Positions 1-8,717 of a stretch of DNA of 64,000 nucleotides are shown piece by piece. The number at the start of each line of letters is the position of its first letter. Positions within the stretch are counted from its first letter, which is position 1. A program made the position numbers and the translations under genes. The DNA is from Microbacterium halotolerans (lineage in GTDB: Bacteria > Actinomycetota > Actinomycetes > Actinomycetales > Microbacteriaceae): positions 807,779 to 871,778 of the forward strand of contig NZ_KZ984051.1 of the NCBI RefSeq assembly GCF_003569805.1, written 5' to 3'. The notes beneath the pieces are model-generated. The model did not search any database. It had not been told where the DNA came from and saw only the letters and a program-made list of their open reading frames with translations.

Positions 1-168
1 CTGAAGCCCGGTTCGCTCTACCTGCTCAACGACCACGACAAGCACAAGGTGCGCCCGCGCACCGAGATCAAGTGCGTGTGCGTGTTCAACCCGCCCGTCA
101 CCGGCCGGGAGGTGCACGACGAGAACGGCGTGTATCCGCTGGTCACGGAGGAGACGGCGGCGGTTTAG
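1..168 (+). CDS. ectC: L-ectoine synthase, C-terminal fragment
   Basis: This is the last 55 codons of a gene cut by the window edge. The readable protein ([18 protein letters not shown] near the start, then a [20 protein letters not shown] block) matches the C-terminal cupin part of ectoine synthase, which cyclises N-gamma-acetyl-diaminobutyrate to the compatible solute ectoine in the cytoplasm. The His in the LNDHDKH segment belongs to the conserved cupin core. The next gene on the same strand is the ectoine hydroxylase, which supports the call. A strong hairpin follows the stop codon. The start and the N-terminal half lie outside the window. Confidence 0.9.
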   Translation: MKPGSLYLLNDHDKHKVRPRTEIKCVCVFNPPVTGREVHDENGVYPLVTEETAAV

Positions 169-201
169 CGCCACAGGTTCACAGACCTCACGCAAGGCGG
201 G

Positions 202-237
202 GACCTCGGCGTCCGGAGAGATCCGGACGCCGAGGTC
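202..237 (+). terminator. perfect 15-bp hairpin between ectC and ectD
   Basis: The arms at 202-216 and 223-237 are exact reverse complements, around a 6-nt loop. There is no T-run after it, as is usual for terminators in very GC-rich actinobacteria. It sits 33 bases after the ectC stop and 85 bases before the ectD start. It may end or attenuate the ectC transcript, so ectD may be expressed at a lower level or from its own promoter. Confidence 0.6.
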
Positions 238-322
238 GTCCCTTGCGCTGGTGGGCCCGCCGGAAACGACGGGCAGCGGAAAGTTCACGAGACCCGGTTC
301 TGCCGGGAGAAGGGAATTGACC

Positions 323-1222
323 ATGACCACCGCAATGATCCAGCAGGATCAGTACCCCACCCGCACGGGTGAGCAGAACGTGCCGGCGACGACGCGCACC
401 CACCCGACCGTGTGGGGCGATGCCGCGGACGGCCCGTTCGATCAGGCGGCGCTCGACGCGCACGCGAACCGCGGGTTCTCCATCTTGGAGGACTTCATCA
501 CGCAGGACGAGGTCGAGCTGTACTCGTCCGAGCTGCGGCGGCTCTCCGCAGACGAGAGCCTGCGCGGCGACCCGCGCCTGATCACGGAGAAATCGACCGG
601 AGCCGTCCGGTCGGTCTTCGCAGTGACGGGGCTGAGCGAGGCGATCGACGCCCTCAGCCGCGACCCTCGGGTGCTCGATCGCGCCAGGCAGCTGCTCGGC
701 TCCGATGTGTATCTGCACCAGACGCGGGTCAACTTCATGCCGGGGTTCACCGGCAGCGGCTTCTACTGGCACTCGGACTTCGAGACCTGGCATGCCGAAG
801 ACGGTATGCCGATCCCGCGCGCCGTGAGCTGCTCGATCGCACTCACACCCAACTACCCGTACAACGGCGGGCTGATGGTGATGCCTGGGTCGCACCGCAC
901 GTTCGAGCCCGGTGTCGGTGAGACGCCGTCGAACAACCACGCGTCCTCGTTGAAGGCGCAGGTCGTAGGCGTTCCGAGCGAAGACGCAGTGACCGGAATG
1001 GCCCATCAGTTCGGCATCGACCAGTTCACGGGGCTTGCGGGCTCGGCGCTCTGGTTCGACTCCAACATCATGCACGGCTCGGGCAACAACATCACGCCGT
1101 TCCCGCGCTCGAACGTGTTCATGGTGTTCAACTCGGTCGAGAACGCGCTGGTGGAGCCCTACGCCGCACCGGCGCCGCGCCCCGAGCACATCGCCAGCCG
1201 GGACTTCACGCCGCTGCGCTGA
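323..1222 (+). CDS. ectD: ectoine hydroxylase (Fe(II)/2-oxoglutarate dioxygenase)
   Basis: The protein has 299 residues, normal for EctD. It converts ectoine to 5-hydroxyectoine in the cytoplasm using Fe(II), O2 and 2-oxoglutarate. The EctD signature FYWHSDFETWHAEDGMP spans residues about 147-163 and carries the iron ligands His150 and Asp152. The third ligand is the His of the NIMHGSGNN block near residue 250. I chose the ATG at 323 because a purine-rich GGGAGAAGGGA site precedes it; an in-frame start 24 codons upstream lacks one and would add an unusual extension. It follows ectC after a 154-bp gap holding a strong hairpin, so it may be only partly co-transcribed with the ectoine genes. Confidence 0.95.
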   Translation: MTTAMIQQDQYPTRTGEQNVPATTRTHPTVWGDAADGPFDQAALDAHANRGFSILEDFITQDEVELYSSELRRLSADESLRGDPRLITEKSTGAVRSVFAVTGLSEAIDALSRDPRVLDRARQLLGSDVYLHQTRVNFMPGFTGSGFYWHSDFETWHAEDGMPIPRAVSCSIALTPNYPYNGGLMVMPGSHRTFEPGVGETPSNNHASSLKAQVVGVPSEDAVTGMAHQFGIDQFTGLAGSALWFDSNIMHGSGNNITPFPRSNVFMVFNSVENALVEPYAAPAPRPEHIASRDFTPLR

Positions 1223-1312
1223 TCTCGGCGCACTGCCGCTGCGCCCGTGCGAACGCGCTCGTCATTCGCACGGGCGCAGGCCGTTCGGGTCGGTCGTCGT
1301 AGCCTGGTCTGC

Positions 1313-2026
1313 ATGGAACCCCTGCTCAACTTCATCGGCAGCTACTGGTGGCTGGGCTTCATCGTCGCCGGGCCGATCGTCGGCATCGTCGGCTCGGCGA
1401 AGGGCTGGTGGCGCGAGCAGGAGGAGCTCTCCCACAAGCGCAGACTCGAGCTGATCGAGGCGAAGGCGCGGGCGCAGGCGATCTCATCAGGCGCGGAACT
1501 CACCCCGGATGAGGTCGAGAAGGCCGACGCGGTGAGCCGCTCCGACCGCATCCGGCGTCTGATGGACACGCACGACGAGGTGTCCCGGCGCTGGCTGGAC
1601 TACGAGCTCGACGTGGCGAAGCTCATCGCCTTTCCGACGATGAGCGACGGGCGCGACCCGCGCACCGCCGCGTTCCTGAGAGCCAAGAAGGTCGCAGACG
1701 GACTGCGGCCGGCGTCGCCGGAAGAGCGCGTCGATGCGGAGACCTACGCCGAGTACCGCGACGCGGTGCACGACTTCGAGGTCGCATTCGACGTCGCCGA
1801 ACAGGAGGCGCGCCGCGTGCGCGACACCGGGTTCACCGAGTCAGAGCGCCAGCGCCTCTCCCGCGCGCAGCAGCTGCTCAACGTGGCCGTCGACCAGTCG
1901 GCGACGGCTGCTGAGCGCCAGACCGCGTACCGGAGGGTGCGCGACGAACTCGAGGGGCTGATCGTGCTCTCGGATGCTGCGGAGGAAGAGCTGAAGCACC
2001 GCGTAGCCGGGGAGCTCGAAGCCTGA
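1313..2026 (+). CDS. hypothetical single-span membrane protein with coiled-coil tail
   Basis: The product has 237 residues, and I do not recognise a named family. One N-terminal hydrophobic segment (about residues 8-28, containing YWWLGFIVAGPIVGIVG) is followed by a charged, Ala/Glu/Arg-rich helical region that looks like coiled coil. The hydrophobic N-terminus followed by a basic stretch suggests one membrane span with a cytoplasmic C-terminal domain. The ATG at 1313 places the hydrophobic segment at the N-terminus; earlier in-frame starts only add a basic stretch. It is a lone gene between ectD and the convergent cydDC gene, which ends only 10 bp away. Function unknown. Confidence 0.7.
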   Translation: MEPLLNFIGSYWWLGFIVAGPIVGIVGSAKGWWREQEELSHKRRLELIEAKARAQAISSGAELTPDEVEKADAVSRSDRIRRLMDTHDEVSRRWLDYELDVAKLIAFPTMSDGRDPRTAAFLRAKKVADGLRPASPEERVDAETYAEYRDAVHDFEVAFDVAEQEARRVRDTGFTESERQRLSRAQQLLNVAVDQSATAAERQTAYRRVRDELEGLIVLSDAAEEELKHRVAGELEA

Positions 2027-2036
2027 CACCGGCGCT

Positions 2037-5000
2037 TCAGACCTCCGCGAGCCGCCCGGGCTTCTGCGTTGCCGCGGCCGGTCGCTGCAGGCCGACGATG
2101 CGGTCGCCCTCCCGGCGGTCCGCCGGACGGTGCGAGACCAGCACGGTGACCCGGTTGCGCGAGGAGCGCCGGATGTCGCCCATCATGTCTTCGGCCGTCG
2201 GTGCGTCGAGGTGCGCGCTCGGTTCGTCGAGGAGGAGCACATCGGCTCGGCTGAGCAGTGCGCGGGCGACCGCGAGCCGCTGGCGCTCGCCGCCGGAGAG
2301 CGCTGTCCCCGCGGGTCCGACGCGGGAGTCGAGTCCGTCGGGAAGTTCAGCGACCAGGCGCGCCAGGCCCGCGCGCCCCAGCGCGCGGCGGAGATCCGCA
2401 TCGGTCGGAGCATCACCGGCTCGGCGCGCGAGCAGCAGATTGCCGCGCAGCGTCGAGTCGAACACGTGCGCATCCTGTGGGCACCACGCCACCCGATCGC
2501 GCCAGTTCTCGGGTGAGAGCTCGGGCAGCGGCACGCCGTTCGCGCGCACCTCGCCGCCCTCGGGCCGCAGCGCGCCCATCAGCACCGACAGCATGGTGGA
2601 CTTGCCCGCACCGCTGGGGCCGTCGATCACGAGCCACTCGCCGATGCCGACGCGCGCGTCGATGCCGGTGAACACGTCCTGGTCCGTGCCGGGGTAGCGA
2701 GCCGTGAGACCGTCTGCCTCGATCGTCCGGATCTGGAACTCCACGTCCCGGTCGCCTGTGAGCGCTGCCGGGGTCGGGCGCAGCACGGGTGCGATGCGTC
2801 GCAGCGCCGCGCGCAGGGCGGGGAGGCGCTGGGCCGCGGCGACGAGGCCCGCGACGGGCTCGAGCGCCGCGAGGGAGAGCAGTGCGACGACGGCGGTCCG
2901 TTCGGCCGGCAGGCCGTAGGAGGCGGCGAGCGGGGCGATGACGGCGGCGAGCACACAGACGGCGAGCATCGCGACCGCCGCCCCGAGCCCTGCACCCCTC
3001 GCCGCGCGGCGCTCGGCTGTCGCGAGGCGCGCGGCGGTGGCGTCGAGCATGGACAGCGCCGCCGACGACGGGTCAGCGCCGGCGCGGGCGGCCTGGCCGG
3101 AGTTGCCGCGCAGATCGTCTGCCGCTGATGCCAGAGCAGACGTGCCGCGCACGACTTCCGCCCGTTCGGCGACGCCCGCGACGCCCGCACCCCGCTCCGC
3201 GATGACGGCGAGAACGGCGCCGATGACCGCCGCTGCGACGAGGACGGCGCCCACGAGCGGGGCGAGCGGAGGCGTCACGATCCACGTCGTGATCGTGACC
3301 CCGGCGATCGCGAGCACGCCGACCGCAATCGGTGGGAGGGTGCGCGGGAGCTGGTCGCGCAGCTCGTCGGCCTGCGTGACGAGGTAGTCGACGGGCGATC
3401 CGCCCTCCAGCAGCCGTCGGGAACCGGCGCCGCGAGCGGCGATCGCCCGCCACATCCGGATGCGCAGATCGTCGATCACGCGGAATGCCGCGGAGTGCGT
3501 GGCGAGGCGCTCGGCGTAGCGGGCGACGGATCGGCCCAACCCGAAGAAGCGCACACCGACGATCGCGACCATCAGCGCCGCGATGTACTCCTCCGTGCTG
3601 GCCCGCACGATGAGCCACCCCGACACCGCGGTGAGCGAGAGCCCGAGCGCCGTCGCGACGAGGCCGAGGGCGACCGCGCCCGCCCAGCGCCAGCCGGCGG
3701 AGCGGAGCAGGCCGGTGAGCGGGCCGCGGTCGGCGGTGACAGAACGCAGTCGATTCGAGCTGTGATCGCCGAGATCGCCGGTGCCCTGCCGGGTCGCCTG
3801 GCGGACTTCCCGCGTTGTGCTCCTGGCATCGCCGGAGCCGTGGGGCGCGCGCGGAATCGGACCGGTCGGAGCGGCGACGGCGACTCTGCGGGTGGCGAGG
3901 GCGAGGGTCTCCGGCTCGTGCGAGGCGAGCACGACGACGGCTCGGCCGACGCGGCGACGGATGGCTGCTCGCACCAGCTCGGCCGCCGCCGCATCGAGGT
4001 GGGCCGTCGGTTCGTCGAGCACCAGCAGGGTCGCTCCGGCATCGACGCGGGTCAGCGCGCGGGCGACGGCGAGCCGGCGCAGCTCCCCGGGACTGATCTC
4101 GGCCACCGACGCGTCGGCGACGTACGCCAGGCCGAGCTCATCCAGCGCCGCTTCGGCATCGCCCGCGCCGTACAGCGCGAGCTCGTCGCGCGGTGTCGTG
4201 GCGAATGCGCGCGGCGCCTGCGGTGCCCAGGCCACGCCGTGAGCACCTCGCTCCGGCGCGGAGCCGGGGTCGCCATCGGGGGCAGAGCGGTGCCGGACGC
4301 CCGTGATCGCACCAGCCACGCTCGCATCATCCGGCAGCACCCCGGCCAATGCGGCCAGCAGGGTCGATTTCCCCGATCCGCTCGGCCCGGTCACGGCAGT
4401 GATCCCTTCCAGGCCGGTGCTCAGATCGTCGATCACGGCGCGATCGCGACCGGCGTAGCGCACCGTCAGCCCCGAGACGCGGATCTCGGTCGATGCCTCG
4501 TGATCAGCGGCGCGGGGACCGCCCGAGAGCCGGCCGTGGGTGACTTCCGCGGCCATCGCGCCATGACCGCTCCGTTCATCCGGAACACGGACATCCGGAG
4601 CGGTCGGTCTCGCAAGCAGCTGCTTCACTCGTGCCAACGCCGCCAGCCCCGCCTGCGAGGAGTGGAAGGCGGTTCCCACCTCGCGCAGCGCGGAGTACAC
4701 CTCGGGCGCGAGGATCAGCGCGATCAGCGCGGCCTCGAGTGGGACCGTGCCGTACATCAGCCGCAGCCCGAGGAATACGGCCACGACCGCGACGGACAGC
4801 GTCGCGATCAGCTCGAGCGCGAGCGCCGAGAGGAACGCCGTGCGCAGCGTCGCCATCGTGCGTTCGCGATACTCGCGCTGGATCGTCTCCAGCGCCGCGG
4901 TCTGCTCCTCTACGCGGCCGAGGCCGACCAGTACGGGCAGCCCTCGCGCCAGCTCGGCGAGATGATCGGCGAGTCGGGTCAGAGCACCCGTCGCCTCCTG

Positions 5001-5534
5001 AGTCCGCTCCTGGGTGTGCCTGCCGATCAGAATCATGAACACCGGTACGAGCGGAACGGTGAGCACGACGACGACGGCGCTCACCCAGTCGGCGCCGAGG
5101 ATGCGCAGCCCGACGAGCGACGGAACGGCGACGGCGGCGATCATGGCGGGCAGGGACTGCGTGAAGTAGTCGTCCAGATCGTCGAGGCCCTCGCTCGCCA
5201 GCACGCTCGTGCCGCCGTGGCGTCCGCCGCCGCCGGCCGCGATGCGGCGCCACAGCTTCGCGCGCAGATCGGCCTTGACCTCGGTGGCGACCCGGCGCGC
5301 TGCGACCTGGGTCGCCCATCCGGCGCCCGCCCTGACCAGACCGCCGGTGACGCCCAGGGCGAGCACAGCCGTCGCATCGAGGGTTCCGTCGGCGACTCCA
5401 GCGATGCCGCGCGCGACGGCCTCGGCGACGAGCACGAGACCGAGCGCCTTCAGCGCGGCGAGGATGCCGAGCCAGAGGAGCCGGATGGGGCGCACCGGGC
5501 CGAGGTCCGGTCGCGCGATCATCGCGGTGCTCAT
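2037..5534 (-). CDS. cydDC: fused CydD-CydC ABC exporter for cytochrome bd assembly
   Basis: This 1165-residue protein joins two ABC exporter halves end to end. Each half has a membrane domain and an ATPase. In enterobacteria CydD and CydC are separate proteins forming a thiol/heme-linked exporter needed to assemble cytochrome bd. The first ATPase has Walker A GPSGSGKST and Walker B LLVLDEPTAHLD, but its signature is a degenerate ISPGELRRLA. The second has GPSGAGKST, a proper LSGGERQRLA signature and VLLLDEPSAHLD. The ATG at 5534 overlaps the cydB stop by four bases (ATGA), so translation is probably coupled. It is the last gene of cydA-cydB-cydDC. The weak first signature suggests one of the two ATP sites is impaired. 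Confidence 0.93.
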   Translation of the reverse strand: MSTAMIARPDLGPVRPIRLLWLGILAALKALGLVLVAEAVARGIAGVADGTLDATAVLALGVTGGLVRAGAGWATQVAARRVATEVKADLRAKLWRRIAAGGGGRHGGTSVLASEGLDDLDDYFTQSLPAMIAAVAVPSLVGLRILGADWVSAVVVVLTVPLVPVFMILIGRHTQERTQEATGALTRLADHLAELARGLPVLVGLGRVEEQTAALETIQREYRERTMATLRTAFLSALALELIATLSVAVVAVFLGLRLMYGTVPLEAALIALILAPEVYSALREVGTAFHSSQAGLAALARVKQLLARPTAPDVRVPDERSGHGAMAAEVTHGRLSGGPRAADHEASTEIRVSGLTVRYAGRDRAVIDDLSTGLEGITAVTGPSGSGKSTLLAALAGVLPDDASVAGAITGVRHRSAPDGDPGSAPERGAHGVAWAPQAPRAFATTPRDELALYGAGDAEAALDELGLAYVADASVAEISPGELRRLAVARALTRVDAGATLLVLDEPTAHLDAAAAELVRAAIRRRVGRAVVVLASHEPETLALATRRVAVAAPTGPIPRAPHGSGDARSTTREVRQATRQGTGDLGDHSSNRLRSVTADRGPLTGLLRSAGWRWAGAVALGLVATALGLSLTAVSGWLIVRASTEEYIAALMVAIVGVRFFGLGRSVARYAERLATHSAAFRVIDDLRIRMWRAIAARGAGSRRLLEGGSPVDYLVTQADELRDQLPRTLPPIAVGVLAIAGVTITTWIVTPPLAPLVGAVLVAAAVIGAVLAVIAERGAGVAGVAERAEVVRGTSALASAADDLRGNSGQAARAGADPSSAALSMLDATAARLATAERRAARGAGLGAAVAMLAVCVLAAVIAPLAASYGLPAERTAVVALLSLAALEPVAGLVAAAQRLPALRAALRRIAPVLRPTPAALTGDRDVEFQIRTIEADGLTARYPGTDQDVFTGIDARVGIGEWLVIDGPSGAGKSTMLSVLMGALRPEGGEVRANGVPLPELSPENWRDRVAWCPQDAHVFDSTLRGNLLLARRAGDAPTDADLRRALGRAGLARLVAELPDGLDSRVGPAGTALSGGERQRLAVARALLSRADVLLLDEPSAHLDAPTAEDMMGDIRRSSRNRVTVLVSHRPADRREGDRIVGLQRPAAATQKPGRLAEV

Positions 5535-6577
5535 ACCGGTGGCTTCTCGCGCAGGATCGCCGGCAGGAACGTGTGCGGCTCTGGCATCATGCCCGGCGTG
5601 AGGCGCTGGCGGAAGATCCAGTAGGACCACGCCTGGTACGCGATCACGATGGGGAGGCCGACGGCCGCAACAACGGTCATCACGGTCAGCGTGTAGTCGC
5701 CGCTCGATGCGTTCCACGCGGTGAGTCCGTGTGCGGGGTCGAGGGTCGACGGCAGCACGTAGGGGAACATGCCGACGAAGATCGACGCGGCACCGCAGAC
5801 GATGAACGCGGCGTACCCGGCGAATGAGAGCCCCTCGCGTCCGGCCCGTGCGGCGAGCCATCCCGCGATCGCACCCGCTGCGGCGAGAGCGACCAGCGTC
5901 CACGGGATCCATCCGCTGTCGTGCGCCAGCTGCACCCACACGGCCCACGCCACCGCGGGGGCGAGCAGCACAGGAGCCCACGTGCCGGCGAAGCGGCGGG
6001 CGCGCTGTCGGATGAGGCCGTCGGTCTTCAGCGCGAGGAAGGTTGCACTGTGCACGAGCGAGAAGCCGACCAGGCCGAGGCCGCCGAGCACGGTCGGCCA
6101 CCCCAGCCACACGAACGGGCCGCCGACGCGGTCGCCGTTCGCGTCGATCGGCAGCCCGGTCGAGGTGATCGCCAGCATCGCACCGACGCAGAACGCGGTC
6201 ACGAGCGAGCCGAGGCCGAGCGCCCATGTCCAGACGCGGCGCCAGCGGTCGTCGTGCACCTTGCCGCGGAACTCGATCGCCACGGCCCGTGCGATCAGGG
6301 CCAGCAGTGTGATCGTCAGCGGCACGTAGAGCGCGGAGAAGAGAGAGGCGTACCAGGCGGGGAAAGCCGCGAAGAGCGCGGCTCCCGCGGTGATGAGCCA
6401 CACCTCGTTGCCGTCCCACACTGGGCCGATCGTGTTGAGCATGGTGCGGCGCTCCCGCTCGTCGCGGGCGGCGAAGAGCACGCGCATGCCGACGCCGAGG
6501 TCGAAGCCCTCGAGCACGAGGAAGCCGATCCACAGCGCCGCGATCGCGACGAACCAGACGACGGGGAGAACGTCCAT
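5531..6577 (-). CDS. cydB: cytochrome bd quinol oxidase subunit II
   Basis: The protein has 348 residues and about eight or nine hydrophobic segments, matching CydB of actinobacteria. It opens with VVWFVAIAALWIGFLVLEGFDLG, the conserved first helix of the family. With CydA it forms the high-affinity terminal oxidase that reduces oxygen with menaquinol in the membrane. An AGGAGCAGGAG-type site lies before the ATG, 18 bp after the cydA stop, and its stop overlaps the cydDC start. The product should depend on CydDC for assembly. Confidence 0.95.
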   Translation of the reverse strand: MDVLPVVWFVAIAALWIGFLVLEGFDLGVGMRVLFAARDERERRTMLNTIGPVWDGNEVWLITAGAALFAAFPAWYASLFSALYVPLTITLLALIARAVAIEFRGKVHDDRWRRVWTWALGLGSLVTAFCVGAMLAITSTGLPIDANGDRVGGPFVWLGWPTVLGGLGLVGFSLVHSATFLALKTDGLIRQRARRFAGTWAPVLLAPAVAWAVWVQLAHDSGWIPWTLVALAAAGAIAGWLAARAGREGLSFAGYAAFIVCGAASIFVGMFPYVLPSTLDPAHGLTAWNASSGDYTLTVMTVVAAVGLPIVIAYQAWSYWIFRQRLTPGMMPEPHTFLPAILREKPPV

Positions 6578-6595
6578 GACTCCTGCTCCTTCCGG

Positions 6596-8197
6596 TCAGT
6601 AGGCGAAGGCGAGCACGTCGTCTCGCCGGTCATCGTCTCGGTCATCCGGATCAGGGCCCTCGGAACCGGATGACGGGGGTTCGTGGGAGAGCTCCGGCAT
6701 GGCGGCGGCGACCCCGCCCCGCACGTATTTCACGAGCAGGATGATCTCGACGATCCCGAGCACTCCGTACACCGCCGAGAGCGAGATCGTGGAGAACAGC
6801 AGCTCGCCGGCCGTCACGCCTGGCGACATCGCCGCCTGCGTGAACATGAACACGCCGTCGACGCCGGTGTGATCGGGGTTCGGGGCGACCACGAAGGGCT
6901 GACGTCCGATCTCGGTGAAGATCCATCCTGCGATGTTGGCCGCGAAGGGCGCGGCTATGCCGAGGATCGCCAGGCGCATCACCCACGGTGAGCGCGGCAC
7001 CGTTCCTCGTCGCGTCAGCCACAGTGCGATCACGGCGGCTCCCGCGACGAGGCCGCCCAGGCCGATCATGAGCCTGAACGCCCAGTAGGTGACCCACATC
7101 GGCGGCACGTACTGCACTTCGACGCCTGCATGCTCGCCGTAGATGGCCTCATCCGGGATCGCCTCGCCGTACTGATCCTGGTATCGCGTCTCGAGCTCAT
7201 TGATGCCGGCCATCTCGTGGCCCCACTCGTCCGTGGCGAGGAAGCCGAGCAGGCCGGGCACCTCGATCAGAGTGATCACGTCGTTGCAGTCGCGAGAGCC
7301 GGGGTCGCCGAGCGAGAGGATCGAGAAGGAGGAGCCGCTGTGGCACGCCGCCTCGGCTGAGGCCATCTTCATCGGCTGCTGCTCGAACATGAGCTGACCC
7401 TGGTTGTGGCCGCTGAGCGCAGTGCCGGCGAAGCCTATAATCGCGACGACGGCGCCGAGGCGCAGCGACGTCAGCCAGACGCCGTGATCCTTCTTGTCGC
7501 GGGAGGGGACATCCGGTGCCTCGCCGACGACGACGCGGCCGACCTGGTCGACCGTGTCGATGCCGTCGTGCCGCCGACGCCAGAGGTGGTACCAGCTGAT
7601 GCCGAGCAGGAACATGCCAGCGACGACGAGCGCACCCATGACGGCGTGTGTGAAAGCCGAGATCGCCGTGCTGTTGCTGAGCACGGCCCAGATGTCGGTC
7701 ATCACGGGGCGGCCGTCGTCGCCGAGCTCGACGCCGACGGGGTGCTGCATCCATGAGTTGGCGACGATGATGAAGTACGCCGACACCCAGCTGCCGATGA
7801 CAGCGCACCACAGCGCGGTCAGATGCAGTCCCTTGCGGATGCGACCCCAGCCGAAGATCCAGATTCCGAGGAACGTCGACTCCACGAAGAAGGCCAGCAG
7901 CCCCTCGAGTGCGAGCGGGGCACCGAAGACGTCTCCGACGAAGCGCGAGTACTCGCTCCACGCCATGCCGAACTGGAACTCCTGCACGAGGCCGGTGGCG
8001 ACGCCGACGATGAAGTTGATCAGGTAGAGCTTCCCCCAGAACTTCGTCATCCGCAGCCACCGCTCGTCGCCCGTGCGCAGCCATCGCGTCTGCATGATCG
8101 CGACGGTGAGGCCGAGCCCGATCGTGAGCGGGACCATCAGGAAGTGATAGACGGTGGTGATGCCGAACTGCCATCTGGCGATGTCGAGCGGGTCCAT
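6596..8197 (-). CDS. cydA: cytochrome bd quinol oxidase subunit I
   Basis: The 533-residue multi-span protein carries the CydA landmarks: an N-terminal DIARWQFGITTVYHF helix, the VPLTIGL region, and a GRQPF motif where most family members have GRQPW. The loop before GRQP (Q-loop) is short. CydA binds the hemes and oxidises quinol. The start codon lies 7 nt after a TAGAAT -10-like hexamer, with no clear ribosome site, so the transcript may be leaderless. A TTCTACG/CGTAGAA palindrome overlaps that hexamer, so the divergent BlaI-type regulator is a likely controller. Confidence 0.95.
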   Translation of the reverse strand: MDPLDIARWQFGITTVYHFLMVPLTIGLGLTVAIMQTRWLRTGDERWLRMTKFWGKLYLINFIVGVATGLVQEFQFGMAWSEYSRFVGDVFGAPLALEGLLAFFVESTFLGIWIFGWGRIRKGLHLTALWCAVIGSWVSAYFIIVANSWMQHPVGVELGDDGRPVMTDIWAVLSNSTAISAFTHAVMGALVVAGMFLLGISWYHLWRRRHDGIDTVDQVGRVVVGEAPDVPSRDKKDHGVWLTSLRLGAVVAIIGFAGTALSGHNQGQLMFEQQPMKMASAEAACHSGSSFSILSLGDPGSRDCNDVITLIEVPGLLGFLATDEWGHEMAGINELETRYQDQYGEAIPDEAIYGEHAGVEVQYVPPMWVTYWAFRLMIGLGGLVAGAAVIALWLTRRGTVPRSPWVMRLAILGIAAPFAANIAGWIFTEIGRQPFVVAPNPDHTGVDGVFMFTQAAMSPGVTAGELLFSTISLSAVYGVLGIVEIILLVKYVRGGVAAAMPELSHEPPSSGSEGPDPDDRDDDRRDDVLAFAY

Positions 8198-8205
8198 GTG
8201 TCGAA

Positions 8206-8289
8206 TTCTACGTCACGTAGAAGTATTTTGACAGCGCGTAGAAGAAATTTTTCGACTCAATGTAGAAGTTCTTCGATCTCGGGTAGAAT
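8206..8289. promoter_or_regulatory. cydA/blaI divergent promoter with four GTAGAA repeats
   Basis: A palindrome, TTCTACG-TCA-CGTAGAA, spans 8206-8222. The same heptamer recurs on the plus strand as CGTAGAA at 8237, TGTAGAA at 8261 and GGTAGAA at 8282, so the four copies start 21, 24 and 21 bp apart, about two helical turns each. On the minus strand the palindrome contains the likely cydA -10 (TAGAAT, 8210-8205). On the plus strand the last copy is a TAGAAT (8284-8289), a plausible -10 for the regulator gene. This layout fits repeated operators for the BlaI-type repressor. The binding is inferred. Confidence 0.6.
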
Positions 8290-8311
8290 GTTTCGATCGG
8301 AAGGAGGGGCG

Positions 8312-8662
8312 ATGGCACATCTGGGTGATCTGGAACGCGCCGTCATGGACGTCATCTGGGACGCAGACGGATCGCTGACCGCGTACGACGTCAAGGACGT
8401 GCTCGAGGCCGATGGTCGCGATCTTGCGGCGACCACGTTGCTGACGGTGCTCTCGCGCCTCGACAAGAAGGGGTTCGTCGCCTCCGACCGCACGGCGCGC
8501 CCGCACCGGTATCACGCACTCGGCACGCGTGAGGCGCACATGGCCGAGCTGATGCACGAGGTGCTCGGCGTCGCAGGAGACCGCTCGGCGGTGCTCGCCC
8601 GTTTCGTCGGCGGCGTCTCCCAAGAGGACCAGGCCGTCCTCCGCCGCCTCCTCGAGAGCTGA
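8312..8662 (+). CDS. BlaI/MecI/CopY-family transcriptional repressor
   Basis: The 116-residue protein has the BlaI/MecI winged-helix layout: LGDLERAVMDVIW at the N-terminus, then a helix-turn-helix with TTLLTVLSRLDKKGFV, then a dimerisation tail. Family members bind short palindromes and are inactivated by a partner metalloprotease. An AAGGAGG site ends five bases before the ATG. Its partner-type M56 peptidase gene follows. Its position divergent from cydA, with repeated GTAGAA boxes between them, suggests that it controls cytochrome bd and itself. The chosen ATG is the one with the strong ribosome site. Confidence 0.9.
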   Translation: MAHLGDLERAVMDVIWDADGSLTAYDVKDVLEADGRDLAATTLLTVLSRLDKKGFVASDRTARPHRYHALGTREAHMAELMHEVLGVAGDRSAVLARFVGGVSQEDQAVLRRLLES

Positions 8663-8717
8663 GCGCCGCTGCCGGACTGCGTATCTCGCGGGCAGCGTGC
8701 GGGCCTACGCTGGAACG

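Noticed and set aside
3495-5624. Long open frame of 709 codons on the plus strand opposite cydDC
   Set aside because: It is rich in Arg, Gly, Ala and Gln with no motif, and lies exactly opposite a clear gene; in DNA this GC-rich such antisense frames are common.
8228-8233. TTGACA, a perfect -35 hexamer upstream of the BlaI-type gene
   Set aside because: No -10 hexamer lies at the right distance, so I could not build a promoter with it.
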